DNA from: DATHYZ01 sp035458865
GTDB lineage: Bacteria; Chloroflexota; Limnocylindria; Limnocylindrales; CSP1-4
Direction of reading: 5' to 3'
DNA: 15,849 bases
NCBI GenBank assembly: GCA_035458865.1
Contig: DATHYZ010000234.1
Location: 1-15,849, forward strand
Shown: positions 1 to 7,370 of the stretch, one piece after another
Layout of the letters: the number at the start of each line of letters is the position of its first letter
Numbering within the stretch: the stretch's first letter is position 1
Position numbers and translations under genes: made by a program
Notes under the pieces: model-generated
What the model was told of the DNA's origin: nothing
The model's input: only the letters and a program-made list of their open reading frames with translations
Databases searched by the model: none

Positions 1-2
1 CC

Positions 3-452
3 GACGGCACCCGGCGGATCCCGATCGACGGGTTCTTCGTCCGCTCTCGGGTCACCACGCTTGCCCGCGGAGAGCTCGTCACGGCCATCGAGCTGCCGCT
101 GCCCGCCGGGCCGGTCGGTTCGACGCACGTCCGACGGACGCGGCGACGAGGCCACGACCTGGCCTCGGTCACCCTGGCCTGCGCCGTGGACGGGCGCGGT
201 GTGACGCGCGTCGCCTACGGCAGCGTCGGCCCGCGGCCCGTCCTCGCCGTCGACGAGAGCGGCACCCTGGCCGACCCGGCCGCGCCGGACGAGGCCCGGG
301 CTGCGATCCTGGAGCGGATGTTCGCCGATGCCACGCCGTCGCCGACCTCCATGCGGGCGGGTCCCGAGTACCGCCTGGCGATGCTCCGGGTCCTGGGCCG
401 GCGGGCGCTGGCGACGGCCATCGAGCGGCTCCGGGAGGGCACCTCCCGATGA
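3..452 (+). CDS. Molybdenum hydroxylase FAD-binding subunit (CoxM/XdhB-like), 3' part only
   Basis: The 149 C-terminal codons of a CoxM-type subunit are open from the left edge and end at the TGA at 450-452. The family is usually about 280-300 residues, so roughly half, including the N-terminal FAD-binding motifs, lies outside the window. Visible are the C-terminal-domain signatures: 'GFFVRSR' followed by 'GELVTAIELPLP', then 'RTRRRGHDLASVTLAC', and 'AYGSVGPRP'. This subunit passes electrons from the 2Fe-2S clusters to FAD and on to NAD or another acceptor. The stop overlaps the ATG of the next gene (ATGA, 449-452), which indicates translational coupling with the 2Fe-2S and Mo subunits. The order FAD, 2Fe-2S, Mo matches CoxMSL-type operons. 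Family assignment is firm; substrate is unknown. Confidence 0.88.
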   Translation, partial: DGTRRIPIDGFFVRSRVTTLARGELVTAIELPLPAGPVGSTHVRRTRRRGHDLASVTLACAVDGRGVTRVAYGSVGPRPVLAVDESGTLADPAAPDEARAAILERMFADATPSPTSMRAGPEYRLAMLRVLGRRALATAIERLREGTSR

Positions 453-925
453 GCTCGATGATCGCGATCCAGGTCACCGTGAACGGCCGTCGCCGGAGCT
501 TCGAGGTCGCCGGCCACCAGACGCTTCTCGAGGTCCTCCGGGAGGATCTCGAGCTCACCGGCACGAAGGAATGCTGCCTGGTGGGGGAGTGCGGCGCCTG
601 CACGGTCCGCCTGGACGGTCGCATCGTGGATTCCTGCCTGGTCCTCGCCGTCGAGGCCGATGGCGGCGAGGTCGTCACCGTCGAGGGCCTTGCCCGCGAC
701 GGCCGGCTGACGCCGCTCCAGGAGGCCTTCCTCGACCAGGGTGGGGTCCAGTGCGGCTTCTGCATCCCGGGGCAGGTCATGGCCGCCGACGACCTGCTTC
801 GCCGCATCCCCGATCCGACGCCGGCCGAGATCGAGGAGGGGCTGGCCGGCAACCTCTGCCGCTGCGCGTGCTACGAGCAGATCACGGCGGCGATCCGGCA
901 GGCGGCCGGGGAGACAACGTCATGA
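449..925 (+). CDS. Molybdenum hydroxylase 2Fe-2S subunit (CoxS/XdhC-like)
   Basis: This 158-residue protein matches the family's usual length of about 150-170. The N-terminal plant-type ferredoxin domain has cluster cysteines C43, C48, C51 and C63 ('CLVGECGACTV', then 'DSC'). The C-terminal helical domain has C102, C105, C137 and C139 ('QCGFCIPG' and 'NLCRCACY'). The two [2Fe-2S] clusters relay electrons from the Mo site to FAD. Two extra cysteines sit beside the clusters: C42, and C141 in 'CRCACY', where most relatives have 'CRCTGY'. The usual 'TPG' after the third cluster cysteine pair is 'IPG'. The ATG at 449 overlaps the upstream stop, and the gene's own TGA (923-925) overlaps the ATG of the Mo subunit at 922. 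Identity as the small subunit is secure. Confidence 0.95.
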   Translation: MSSMIAIQVTVNGRRRSFEVAGHQTLLEVLREDLELTGTKECCLVGECGACTVRLDGRIVDSCLVLAVEADGGEVVTVEGLARDGRLTPLQEAFLDQGGVQCGFCIPGQVMAADDLLRRIPDPTPAEIEEGLAGNLCRCACYEQITAAIRQAAGETTS

Positions 926-3174
926 GCGGGACCGGGATCGGCGGCTCCCCCCAGCGCGTGGGCGGTCAGGATCGGGTGACCGGCGCTCAGCGATACGTCG
1001 CCGACATCCGGCTGCCCGACATGCTCCACGTCAGGCTGGTCACGATCGACGCGCCCAGGGCCCGGATCGTCGGCATCGACACGTCCGAGGCTGTCCGTGT
1101 CCCCGGTGTCCGCCTGGTCATGACGGCGGAGGACCTGCCGCAGCCAGTACCCCGGTTCGGACCCCAGTTCCGCGATCGCCCCGTGCTGGCGGTCGGCGAG
1201 ACGAAGTATCACGGGGACCCCGTTGCCGCCGTGGCGGCCGAGACCGAGGAGGCCGCCGAGCAGGCGGCGCGGCTCGTCCGCGTGGACCACGAGCCGCTCC
1301 CGGCCGTCGTCACCGTGGCGGCCGCCCTGGATCCGTCCGCCCCGCTGGTCCAGGACCCGTCCCTCCGGCCCGGCGACCCGCTCGCTGCCAGCAACGTGCT
1401 GCGGGAGCACCGCTACGGCTGGGGTGACGTCGACGCGGCCGCGGCCGAGGTCGTCGTCGAGCACGCCTACGAGTTCCCGATGGTGACCCACTTCGCCATC
1501 GAGCCGCACGCCTTCATCGCCGCTCCAGACGGCGACGGGATCGCCGTCTGGAGCTCGATCCAGCACCCGAACTGGCTCCAGCGGACCATGGCCGATCTGC
1601 TCTCCCTCCCCCTCTCGAAGGTCCGCGTCTACGCCCCGGACCCGGGTGGCGGGTTCGGAGGCAAGCAGCATCCCAAGTACGAGCCGCTCCTCGCGTTCAT
1701 GGCGCTGCGGGTGGGTCGTCCGGTCCGCCTCGTCCTGTCGCTCGAGGAGACCTTCCAGGCCGTTCGCCGGGCTTCCTGTGAGATCCAGGTCCGGACCGGC
1801 ATCGCCGCCGATGGGCGGATCGTCTTCCAGGACGTCGCCGCCGACTACCTCATCGGCGCCTACGCGGACATCGCGGACCGGGTCGTCGGCAAGGGCAGCT
1901 ACCCCGGCTGCGGACCGTACGTCGTCCCGAACGCGCGCATCCGGGCCCGGGCGATCCTGTCCCACACGGTGCCCTCGACCGCCTTCCGCGGGTTCGGCAA
2001 CCCCCAGGTCAACTGGGCCGTCGAGTCGAACCTGACCGAGGGGGCCAGGGCGCTCGGCATGGACCCGTACGAGCTCCGGCTCCGCAACGTCGCACCCAGG
2101 GGCGCCGAGTTCATCCCGGGGGACACCCCGGCCGACGGCGAGTGGCAGCAGACGCTCCGGAAGGCCGCCGAGCTCCTGGGCTGGGACACGCCCCTGCCCG
2201 CGGGGCACGGGCGCGGGATCGCCCTCGGCATCAAGTCCGGTCCGACCACCGGTCTCTCCTACGCCACCGTCCGGCTCCTGGCCGACGGGAGCGTGATCGT
2301 CTTCGCCGGCACCTCCGACATGGGCCAGGGCGCGCGGACCGTGTTCGCCCAGATCGCCGCGGAGGAGCTGGGGGCGCCCCTCGACTGGGTCACCGTCGTC
2401 ATGGGCGACACCGCGATCGTGCCGTACGACCAGCAGACGTCGGCCAGCCGGTCGACCGTCCTCATGGGCAACGCCGTCCTGGCCGCCTGCCGCGAGGTCC
2501 AGGCCAAGCTCCGGGCGATGGCCGCCCGGGTCCACGGGATCGACGAGTCCGCGATCGTGGTCGACCATGGGACCGTCCGGCTGCCGGATCGCGAGCTCCC
2601 GATCGTCGACGTTCTCAGGGCGGGCCTCGGCAAGCTCGGGGGCGAGGTCGTCGGCAACGGCGAGATGCGGAAGGCCGACGAGCCCGGCCATCCGCTCGGT
2701 GGCAGTGCCGCCTTCTTCGAGCTCAACTGCACCGCGGTCGAGGCACGGGTGGACGAGGAGACGGGCGACGTGGCGATCGTTCGCTACGTCACCGTCTCCG
2801 ACGTCGGCAGGGCGATCAACCCGCTGCAGGTCCGGATGCAGGACGAGGGCGCGGCCATCATGGGCCTGGGCCACACCCTCATGGAGCACTACATCTTCGA
2901 CGAGGCGGGGCGGATCCGGAACCTCGGGGCGATCGACTACAAGATCCCGACCAGCAAGGACCTGCCGCTCGAGATCATCAGCGCCACCATCGAGAACGGT
3001 GACGGGCCCGGGCCCTACGGCTCCAAGGGCATGAGCGAGGGTGCCCTGCTCTGCGTCGCCCCGGCCGTCGCCGCGGCGGTCCGCGATGCCTGCGGCGCCG
3101 TCATCCGTGACCTGCCGTTGACGCCGGAGCGCGTCTGGCGGGCCCTCCAGGAGCGCGAGGAGGCGCCACGATGA
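922..3174 (+). CDS. Molybdenum hydroxylase large (molybdopterin-binding) subunit, xanthine dehydrogenase family
   Basis: This is a 750-residue catalytic subunit. The ATG at 922 is chosen because it overlaps the upstream TGA and begins the conserved 'RVGGQDRVTGAQRYVADI' domain; the frame is open further upstream, but that part is Arg/Pro-rich shadow sequence. Residues 1 to about 120 are the ald_Xan_dh_C 'a/b hammerhead' domain, followed by the two Mo-binding domains. Motifs are 'GGGFGGK' at 242-248, 'AFRGFGNPQ' at 354-362, 'GTSDMGQG' at 463-470 (Q469 near Mo) and 'GPYGSKGMSEG' at 697-707, with E706 as the expected catalytic base. The CO-dehydrogenase active-site loop with its Cys ('AYRCSFR') is absent, so this is a hydroxylase of an N-heterocycle, purine or aldehyde, not form I CODH. 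A MoCo with a cytosine or other nucleotide is likely but cannot be seen. The stop overlaps the next ATG (3171-3174). Confidence 0.95.
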   Translation: MSGTGIGGSPQRVGGQDRVTGAQRYVADIRLPDMLHVRLVTIDAPRARIVGIDTSEAVRVPGVRLVMTAEDLPQPVPRFGPQFRDRPVLAVGETKYHGDPVAAVAAETEEAAEQAARLVRVDHEPLPAVVTVAAALDPSAPLVQDPSLRPGDPLAASNVLREHRYGWGDVDAAAAEVVVEHAYEFPMVTHFAIEPHAFIAAPDGDGIAVWSSIQHPNWLQRTMADLLSLPLSKVRVYAPDPGGGFGGKQHPKYEPLLAFMALRVGRPVRLVLSLEETFQAVRRASCEIQVRTGIAADGRIVFQDVAADYLIGAYADIADRVVGKGSYPGCGPYVVPNARIRARAILSHTVPSTAFRGFGNPQVNWAVESNLTEGARALGMDPYELRLRNVAPRGAEFIPGDTPADGEWQQTLRKAAELLGWDTPLPAGHGRGIALGIKSGPTTGLSYATVRLLADGSVIVFAGTSDMGQGARTVFAQIAAEELGAPLDWVTVVMGDTAIVPYDQQTSASRSTVLMGNAVLAACREVQAKLRAMAARVHGIDESAIVVDHGTVRLPDRELPIVDVLRAGLGKLGGEVVGNGEMRKADEPGHPLGGSAAFFELNCTAVEARVDEETGDVAIVRYVTVSDVGRAINPLQVRMQDEGAAIMGLGHTLMEHYIFDEAGRIRNLGAIDYKIPTSKDLPLEIISATIENGDGPGPYGSKGMSEGALLCVAPAVAAAVRDACGAVIRDLPLTPERVWRALQEREEAPR

Positions 3175-4061
3175 GCGACCCCACCGACATCGGGCCGATC
3201 GGTCGCCTGCCGGCCGAGCAGGTCGTCAAGGCCGCGGGCCTGGTCCGCGAGGGACGGATGATCTCGCTCGCCGCCGAGCGCTACCCGGGGATGCCGCTCT
3301 TCCCGGGCCACCCGCCGTTCCAGGTGCTCAACTACCGGACCCCGCGCGGGATCCGCGTCACCGGCGCCCAGCCCTGGGGCCCGATCAACGACGCCGGCCT
3401 GGGCTACATGGCCGAGTACGTGATGGCAACGTCCCACTCCGGGGCCCACGTGGACGCCCTCGCCCACATGACGGTCGGCGATGACATGCACTGGTACGGC
3501 GGCGGGAACGCGGACGAGCATCTCACCGACTTCGGCCCCCGCCACCTCGACGCGGCGGCCATGCCGCCGTTCTTCACCCGGGGCGTCCTCATCGACGCGC
3601 CGGGTCACCGCGGGGTCGACTGCCTGCCCAAGGGCTCGCCGATCGACGCAGCCGAGATGGAGGCCATCTGCGCGGCCCAGGGGGTCGAGGTCCGGCCCTG
3701 GGACGTCGTCGTCATCCGGACCGGCTACATGGGGCTGTGGCCCGACGCAGAGCGCATGGCCGCGCACAAGACACCGGGCCCTGACATCTCGGCGGCCCGC
3801 TGGCTCCTGGAGCGCGGGGTCGTGGCCACCGGCACCGACACCGAGACCTACGAGGTCCAGCCCGCGCCCGACCCGGGACCGACCGGCAACCCCCAGCCCG
3901 TCCACACGCTCCTCCTGATCGAGAACGCCGTCTACCTCATGGAGAGCCTCGACCTGGAAGAGCTGGCCCGCCAGCGGATCTACGAGTTCCTCTTCGTAGC
4001 CCTCCCCCTGAAGATCCGTGGCGCCACCGGGTCCATGGTCGACCCGGTGGCGGTCATCTGA
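3171..4061 (+). CDS. Cyclase family metal hydrolase (kynurenine formamidase/isatin hydrolase-like)
   Basis: This 296-residue protein belongs to the putative cyclase family (PF04199 type), whose members hydrolyse amides or lactams such as N-formylkynurenine and isatin using a divalent metal. The hallmark HxGxHxDxxxH motif is present at residues 89-99 ('HSGAHVDALAH'; H89, H93, D95 and H99 are the expected ligands). 'DVVVIRTGYMGLW' (178-190) and 'GVVATGTDTETYEV' (216-229) match the conserved later strands, where family members carry substrate-pocket residues. Length is slightly above the typical 210-280, with an N-terminal extension. The ATG overlaps the Mo-subunit stop by 4 bases, so hydrolysis of the hydroxylated product is a reasonable inference. 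The exact substrate is not visible. The stop at 4059-4061 runs straight into the Shine-Dalgarno of ADH1. Confidence 0.9.
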   Translation: MSDPTDIGPIGRLPAEQVVKAAGLVREGRMISLAAERYPGMPLFPGHPPFQVLNYRTPRGIRVTGAQPWGPINDAGLGYMAEYVMATSHSGAHVDALAHMTVGDDMHWYGGGNADEHLTDFGPRHLDAAAMPPFFTRGVLIDAPGHRGVDCLPKGSPIDAAEMEAICAAQGVEVRPWDVVVIRTGYMGLWPDAERMAAHKTPGPDISAARWLLERGVVATGTDTETYEVQPAPDPGPTGNPQPVHTLLLIENAVYLMESLDLEELARQRIYEFLFVALPLKIRGATGSMVDPVAVI

Positions 4062-4068
4062 AAGGAGG
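4061..4068 (+). promoter_or_regulatory. Strong ribosome binding site fixing the GTG start of ADH1
   Basis: AAAGGAGG begins on the last base of the cyclase stop codon and lies 6 bases before the GTG at 4075. The nearest in-frame ATG (4087) would be 18 bases away, so the GTG is preferred. The frame is open further upstream (to 4018), but only as overlap with the cyclase gene. Confidence 0.75.
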
Positions 4069-4074
4069 CCCCCC

Positions 4075-5133
4075 GTGACCTCGACCATGCAGGCCCTGGT
4101 CCTGCCCGAGCCGGGCAGGATGGAGGTCCGAGAGGTCCCCGTCCCGGAGCCGGGCCCCAACGAGGTCCTGGCCCGGGTCAAGGCGGTGTCCATCTGCGGG
4201 ACCGACGCCCACCTCATCCGGGGCGACTACCCGGGCTTCTGGCCGCCGGCGTATCCGTTCATCCCGGGCCACGAGTGGGCCGGCGACATCGTCGCGCTCG
4301 GACCCGGGGCCGAGCTGTTCGGCTTCCGGGTCGGCGACCGCGTCGCGGGCACCTCGCACGACGCCTGCGGGGTCTGCCAGAAGTGCGTCGAGGGCCGCTA
4401 CAACCTCTGCGAGAACTACGGGCGGCCCGGCCTGCACCGCCAGTACGGCCATAACGTCCAGGGCGCCGACGCCACGTACGTGGTCCACGGCGTCAAGGCC
4501 GTCTTCCCGCTGCCCGACGACCTGACGTACGAGGAGGGCGCCGTCGTGGACCCGGCGTCGATCGCCCTTCACGTGGCCAACCGGGGCGGCATCTCGCCCG
4601 GTGACACCGTGGCGATCACCGGCGGCGGCGCCATCGGGCTCCTGGGTGGCGATGCCGCGATCATCCGGGGCGCGACCCGGGTCATCGTCATCGAGGTCAA
4701 TCCGCGCCGTCTCGCCAAGGCCGCCGAGATGGGCTTCGAGACGGTGGACCCCGCGGCCGGGGATCCGGTCGCGGCCGTCCGGGCGATGACCGGCGGGCTC
4801 GGCGCCGACGTGGTCCTCGAGTGCGCCGGCGTCCCGGTCACCGTGGAGTGGGCGCTGGCGATGCTCCGTCGTGGCGGCCGGTGCGCCGCCGTCGGCATCC
4901 CCACGGTCGGCGTCGAGATCGCCATGCAGCGGCTCGTCCTCGACGAGCTCGAGCTGGTCGGCTCCAGGGCGTCGGCCGGGGAGATGCGGCGGGTCATCCC
5001 CCATGTCGCGGCTGGCCGGATGCGAGTCCGGGACGTCATCACCCACCGCTTCGAGCTGGCCGACTACGCCGATGCGATGGCGACCTTCAACGATCCCGAG
5101 AGCGGGGCCATCAAGATCATCGTGACGCCCTAG
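4075..5133 (+). CDS. Zinc-dependent alcohol/polyol dehydrogenase (MDR family), copy 1 (ADH1)
   Basis: This 352-residue protein is a medium-chain dehydrogenase of the threonine/sorbitol dehydrogenase type, expected to oxidise a secondary alcohol or polyol with NAD(P). Catalytic zinc residues are C41 in 'CGTD' and the H66-E67 pair in 'PGHEW'. The structural-zinc loop has four cysteines, C98, C101, C104 and C112. The Rossmann motif 'GGGAIG' is at 183-188, and the second strand ends at E207 ('VIVIEVNP'), the acidic residue that normally favours NAD over NADP. It is read from a GTG with a strong Shine-Dalgarno. It follows the cyclase directly and precedes the PPDK-like gene by 70 bases, so it probably belongs to the same transcript. 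ADH2 at 7371-8471 is a close paralogue on the other strand. Substrate unknown. Confidence 0.92.
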   Translation: MTSTMQALVLPEPGRMEVREVPVPEPGPNEVLARVKAVSICGTDAHLIRGDYPGFWPPAYPFIPGHEWAGDIVALGPGAELFGFRVGDRVAGTSHDACGVCQKCVEGRYNLCENYGRPGLHRQYGHNVQGADATYVVHGVKAVFPLPDDLTYEEGAVVDPASIALHVANRGGISPGDTVAITGGGAIGLLGGDAAIIRGATRVIVIEVNPRRLAKAAEMGFETVDPAAGDPVAAVRAMTGGLGADVVLECAGVPVTVEWALAMLRRGGRCAAVGIPTVGVEIAMQRLVLDELELVGSRASAGEMRRVIPHVAAGRMRVRDVITHRFELADYADAMATFNDPESGAIKIIVTP

Positions 5134-5203
5134 CCCCAGGCCGGGCGACGTCCGGCGCCTCCGACCGGGGCGCCCCCGACCGAGCGAAAGGACATCCAGC
5201 ACC

Positions 5204-7336
5204 GTGACCCACGTCTACGCCCTCGACGACTCGTTCGACCTGCCGCTCCCCGAGCTCAAGGCCGTCATCGGCAGCAAGGCGGCGAACATCACGGTCATGG
5301 CCAACGAGCTGCGGCTGCCGGTGCCGCCGGGCTTCGCGATCTCCACCTTGACCTGTCGCGAGTACCTCGCCGACGGCTGGCCGGCCGGCCTCGAGGACGA
5401 GCTTCGGGAGCACATGTCCCGGGTCGAGGCTCGCGTGGGTCACCGCTTCGGCGACCCGGCGGACCCGCTGCTCGTCAGCGTCCGGTCGGGTGCCCCGGTG
5501 TCGATGCCGGGGATGATGGACACGATCCTCAACCTGGGCCTCAACGACGCCACCGAGGCGGGATTGGCCGTGCTCGCCGGCTCCGACTTCGCGGCGGCCT
5601 GCCGGACCCGGCTCGACCGCATGTTCCGCGAGATCGTTGGTGTCGACGAGGTTCCCGAGGACCCGTGGGCCCAGCTGCGCGGCGCGGTCGAGGCGGTCTT
5701 CCGATCGTGGAACAGCGATCGCGCCCGGGCCTACCGCCGGCGCGAGGGGATCCCCGACGACCTGGGCACGGCCGTCACCGTCCAGGCCATGGTCTTCGGC
5801 AACCGCGGACCGGGCTCGGGCACCGGCGTCCTGTTCACTCGCAACCCGGCGACCGGCGAGCCGTCGCTGTACGGCGACGTCATGTTCGAAGCCCAGGGCG
5901 AGGACGTGGTCGCCGGGACCCACCGGACCGAGCCGATCGCCACCCTCGGCGAGCGGCTCCCCGATGTCGCCCGCGAGCTGCGCGAGTACGCCGATCGGCT
6001 GGAGCGCCACTACGCGGACCTGTGCGACATCGAGTTCACGATCGAGCAGGGGCGCCTCTGGATGCTCCAGGTCCGGGTCGGCAAGCGGAGTCCCCAGGCC
6101 GCCCTCCGGATCGCCATCGACATGGCCGAGGACGAGACGTTCCCGCTGTCCCGTCGCGAGGCGGTCGAGCGGGTCGCCGCCCTCCTCGCCGACCCACCGA
6201 TGACCATCGCCGAGCGCGACGGGACAGCCCGCATCCTGACCACGGGCCTGCCCGCCTCGCCGGGCATCGCCAGCGGCGAGATCGCGACGACCCCGGAGGC
6301 GGCCGTCGACGCTGCCGATGCGGGACGGACCGTCATCCTGGTCCGCTCGGAGACCTCGCCCGACGACGTCCATGGCATGGCTCGCGCGGCCGGCATCCTG
6401 ACCGCGACGGGGGGGATCGCCAGCCACGCGGCCGTCGTCGCCCGGGGCTGGGGGATCCCGGCGGTGGTCGGGGCCGCCGAGCTCAGGGTGGGGGAGGGGA
6501 GCATCGAGGTCGGCGAGCGGAGCCTCGCTGCCGGCGAGACCATCACGATCGACGGCGAGACCGGCGACGTGTTCGACGGTGCCGTGGCCGGGGTCGCCAC
6601 GATCGCTCCCGAGGCGGTCGTCCTGCTGGCCTGGGCCCGGGAGCTCGGGATCCCGATCGAGGCGCCGGCGGAGGAAGCGGCCGGAGCGGCCGCGGAGCCG
6701 CCGATCGGGTCGGGGGCGACGACCGCCGAGGACGTCGTCCGGGGTCTGCTGATCAAGGGCTACGCCACGCCCGAGGCGATGGCCCAGGCGCTCGTGTCCA
6801 CGCCCGAGGAGCTGAGCGGGTTGCTCGACCGCCTCGTGGCCGACGGGCTGGCCGAGCTCGCCGGCGGGATGTTCCGTCTGACCAACGACGGGCGGGCCCT
6901 GGGCGCCGAGCGGATCGCCGCGGATCGGGAGGCCTGGGGTCCGGAGCGCGCCGAGGCAGCCCTCGACGCCTTCCTCGCCCTCGATGCCCGGATGAAGGAG
7001 ACGGTCACCGCCTGGCAGCTCCGCGAGGTGGACGGGGAGCAGGTCATGAACGACCACGCCGACGCCGCCTACGATGCCGCGGTCATGGAGCGGCTGGCGT
7101 CCCTCCACGCGGACGCCGACGCCTGGCTGGCCTCGCTCCTCGACGGCCTGCCCCGCCTGGGGGCCTATCGGGGGCGACTCGGTCATGCCGCGGCACAGGC
7201 GGCCGGCGGCGACCACCGCTACGTGGCCTCACCACGGGTCGACAGCTACCACGGCGTCTGGTTCGAGCTCCACGAGGACCTCATCCTGCTCGCCGGGCGG
7301 AGCCGTGCCGACGAGGTCAAGGCCGGCCGCGCCTGA
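5204..7336 (+). CDS. PPDK-like phosphotransferase lacking the PEP/pyruvate barrel, with winged-helix-like and novel C-terminal domains
   Basis: This 710-residue protein starts at a GTG with GAAAGGA 11 bases upstream. Residues 1 to about 330 are the PPDK ATP-grasp domain: 'GSKAANI' 23-29, 'SVRSGAPVSMPGMMDT' 92-107, 'GSGTGVLFTRNPATGE' 204-219 and 'DIEFTIEQGRLWMLQVR' 275-291. Residues 345-460 are the phosphohistidine domain, with catalytic H408 in 'TGGIASHAAVVARG'. Full-length PPDK is about 870-900 residues; here homology ends near 485 ('AWARELGI'), where the PEP/pyruvate TIM barrel should begin. Instead there is an Ala/Glu/Pro-rich linker (487-503), a segment resembling a winged helix (505-570, 'LDRLVADGLAELAGGMFRLT') and an unrecognised helical C-terminus (571-710) containing 'DSYHGVWFELHEDL'. 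It should self-phosphorylate from ATP, but the final acceptor is unknown. Barrel-less PpdK proteins are known (M. tuberculosis Rv1127c). Confidence 0.88.
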   Translation: MTHVYALDDSFDLPLPELKAVIGSKAANITVMANELRLPVPPGFAISTLTCREYLADGWPAGLEDELREHMSRVEARVGHRFGDPADPLLVSVRSGAPVSMPGMMDTILNLGLNDATEAGLAVLAGSDFAAACRTRLDRMFREIVGVDEVPEDPWAQLRGAVEAVFRSWNSDRARAYRRREGIPDDLGTAVTVQAMVFGNRGPGSGTGVLFTRNPATGEPSLYGDVMFEAQGEDVVAGTHRTEPIATLGERLPDVARELREYADRLERHYADLCDIEFTIEQGRLWMLQVRVGKRSPQAALRIAIDMAEDETFPLSRREAVERVAALLADPPMTIAERDGTARILTTGLPASPGIASGEIATTPEAAVDAADAGRTVILVRSETSPDDVHGMARAAGILTATGGIASHAAVVARGWGIPAVVGAAELRVGEGSIEVGERSLAAGETITIDGETGDVFDGAVAGVATIAPEAVVLLAWARELGIPIEAPAEEAAGAAAEPPIGSGATTAEDVVRGLLIKGYATPEAMAQALVSTPEELSGLLDRLVADGLAELAGGMFRLTNDGRALGAERIAADREAWGPERAEAALDAFLALDARMKETVTAWQLREVDGEQVMNDHADAAYDAAVMERLASLHADADAWLASLLDGLPRLGAYRGRLGHAAAQAAGGDHRYVASPRVDSYHGVWFELHEDLILLAGRSRADEVKAGRA

Positions 7337-7350
7337 CGTAGCGGCCGGCC
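7321..7350. terminator. Hairpin at the convergence of the PPDK-like gene and ADH2
   Basis: GGCCGGCCGC (7321-7330) and GCGGCCGGCC (7341-7350) form a perfect 10-bp GC-only stem with a 10-base loop that contains the PPDK-like stop codon (7334-7336). No T-tract follows on either side. The position, between two convergent genes 34 bases apart, suits a bidirectional terminator or mRNA-end stabiliser. The stem is seen; the function is inferred. Confidence 0.55.
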
Positions 7351-7370
7351 GGGACGGGCGGGCCCCGGTA

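Noticed and set aside
328..921. Upstream extension of the Mo subunit to 328
   Set aside because: It would overlap the whole 2Fe-2S gene in another frame with Arg/Pro-rich sequence. The ATG at 922 has the coupling overlap and starts the conserved domain.
871..2889. 672-codon open frame antisense to the Mo subunit
   Set aside because: Asp/Arg/Gly-rich translation with no domain. It is a shadow caused by high GC at third codon positions of the clear Mo-subunit gene.
922..3174. Form I carbon monoxide dehydrogenase (CoxL)
   Set aside because: The Cys-containing 'AYRCSFR' active-site loop is absent; the corresponding site reads 'AFRGFG'. Only family-level hydroxylase function is supported.
5117..7216. 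699-codon open frame antisense to the PPDK-like gene
   Set aside because: Composition is typical of antisense GC shadows, with no motif. The + strand gene has unmistakable PPDK motifs.
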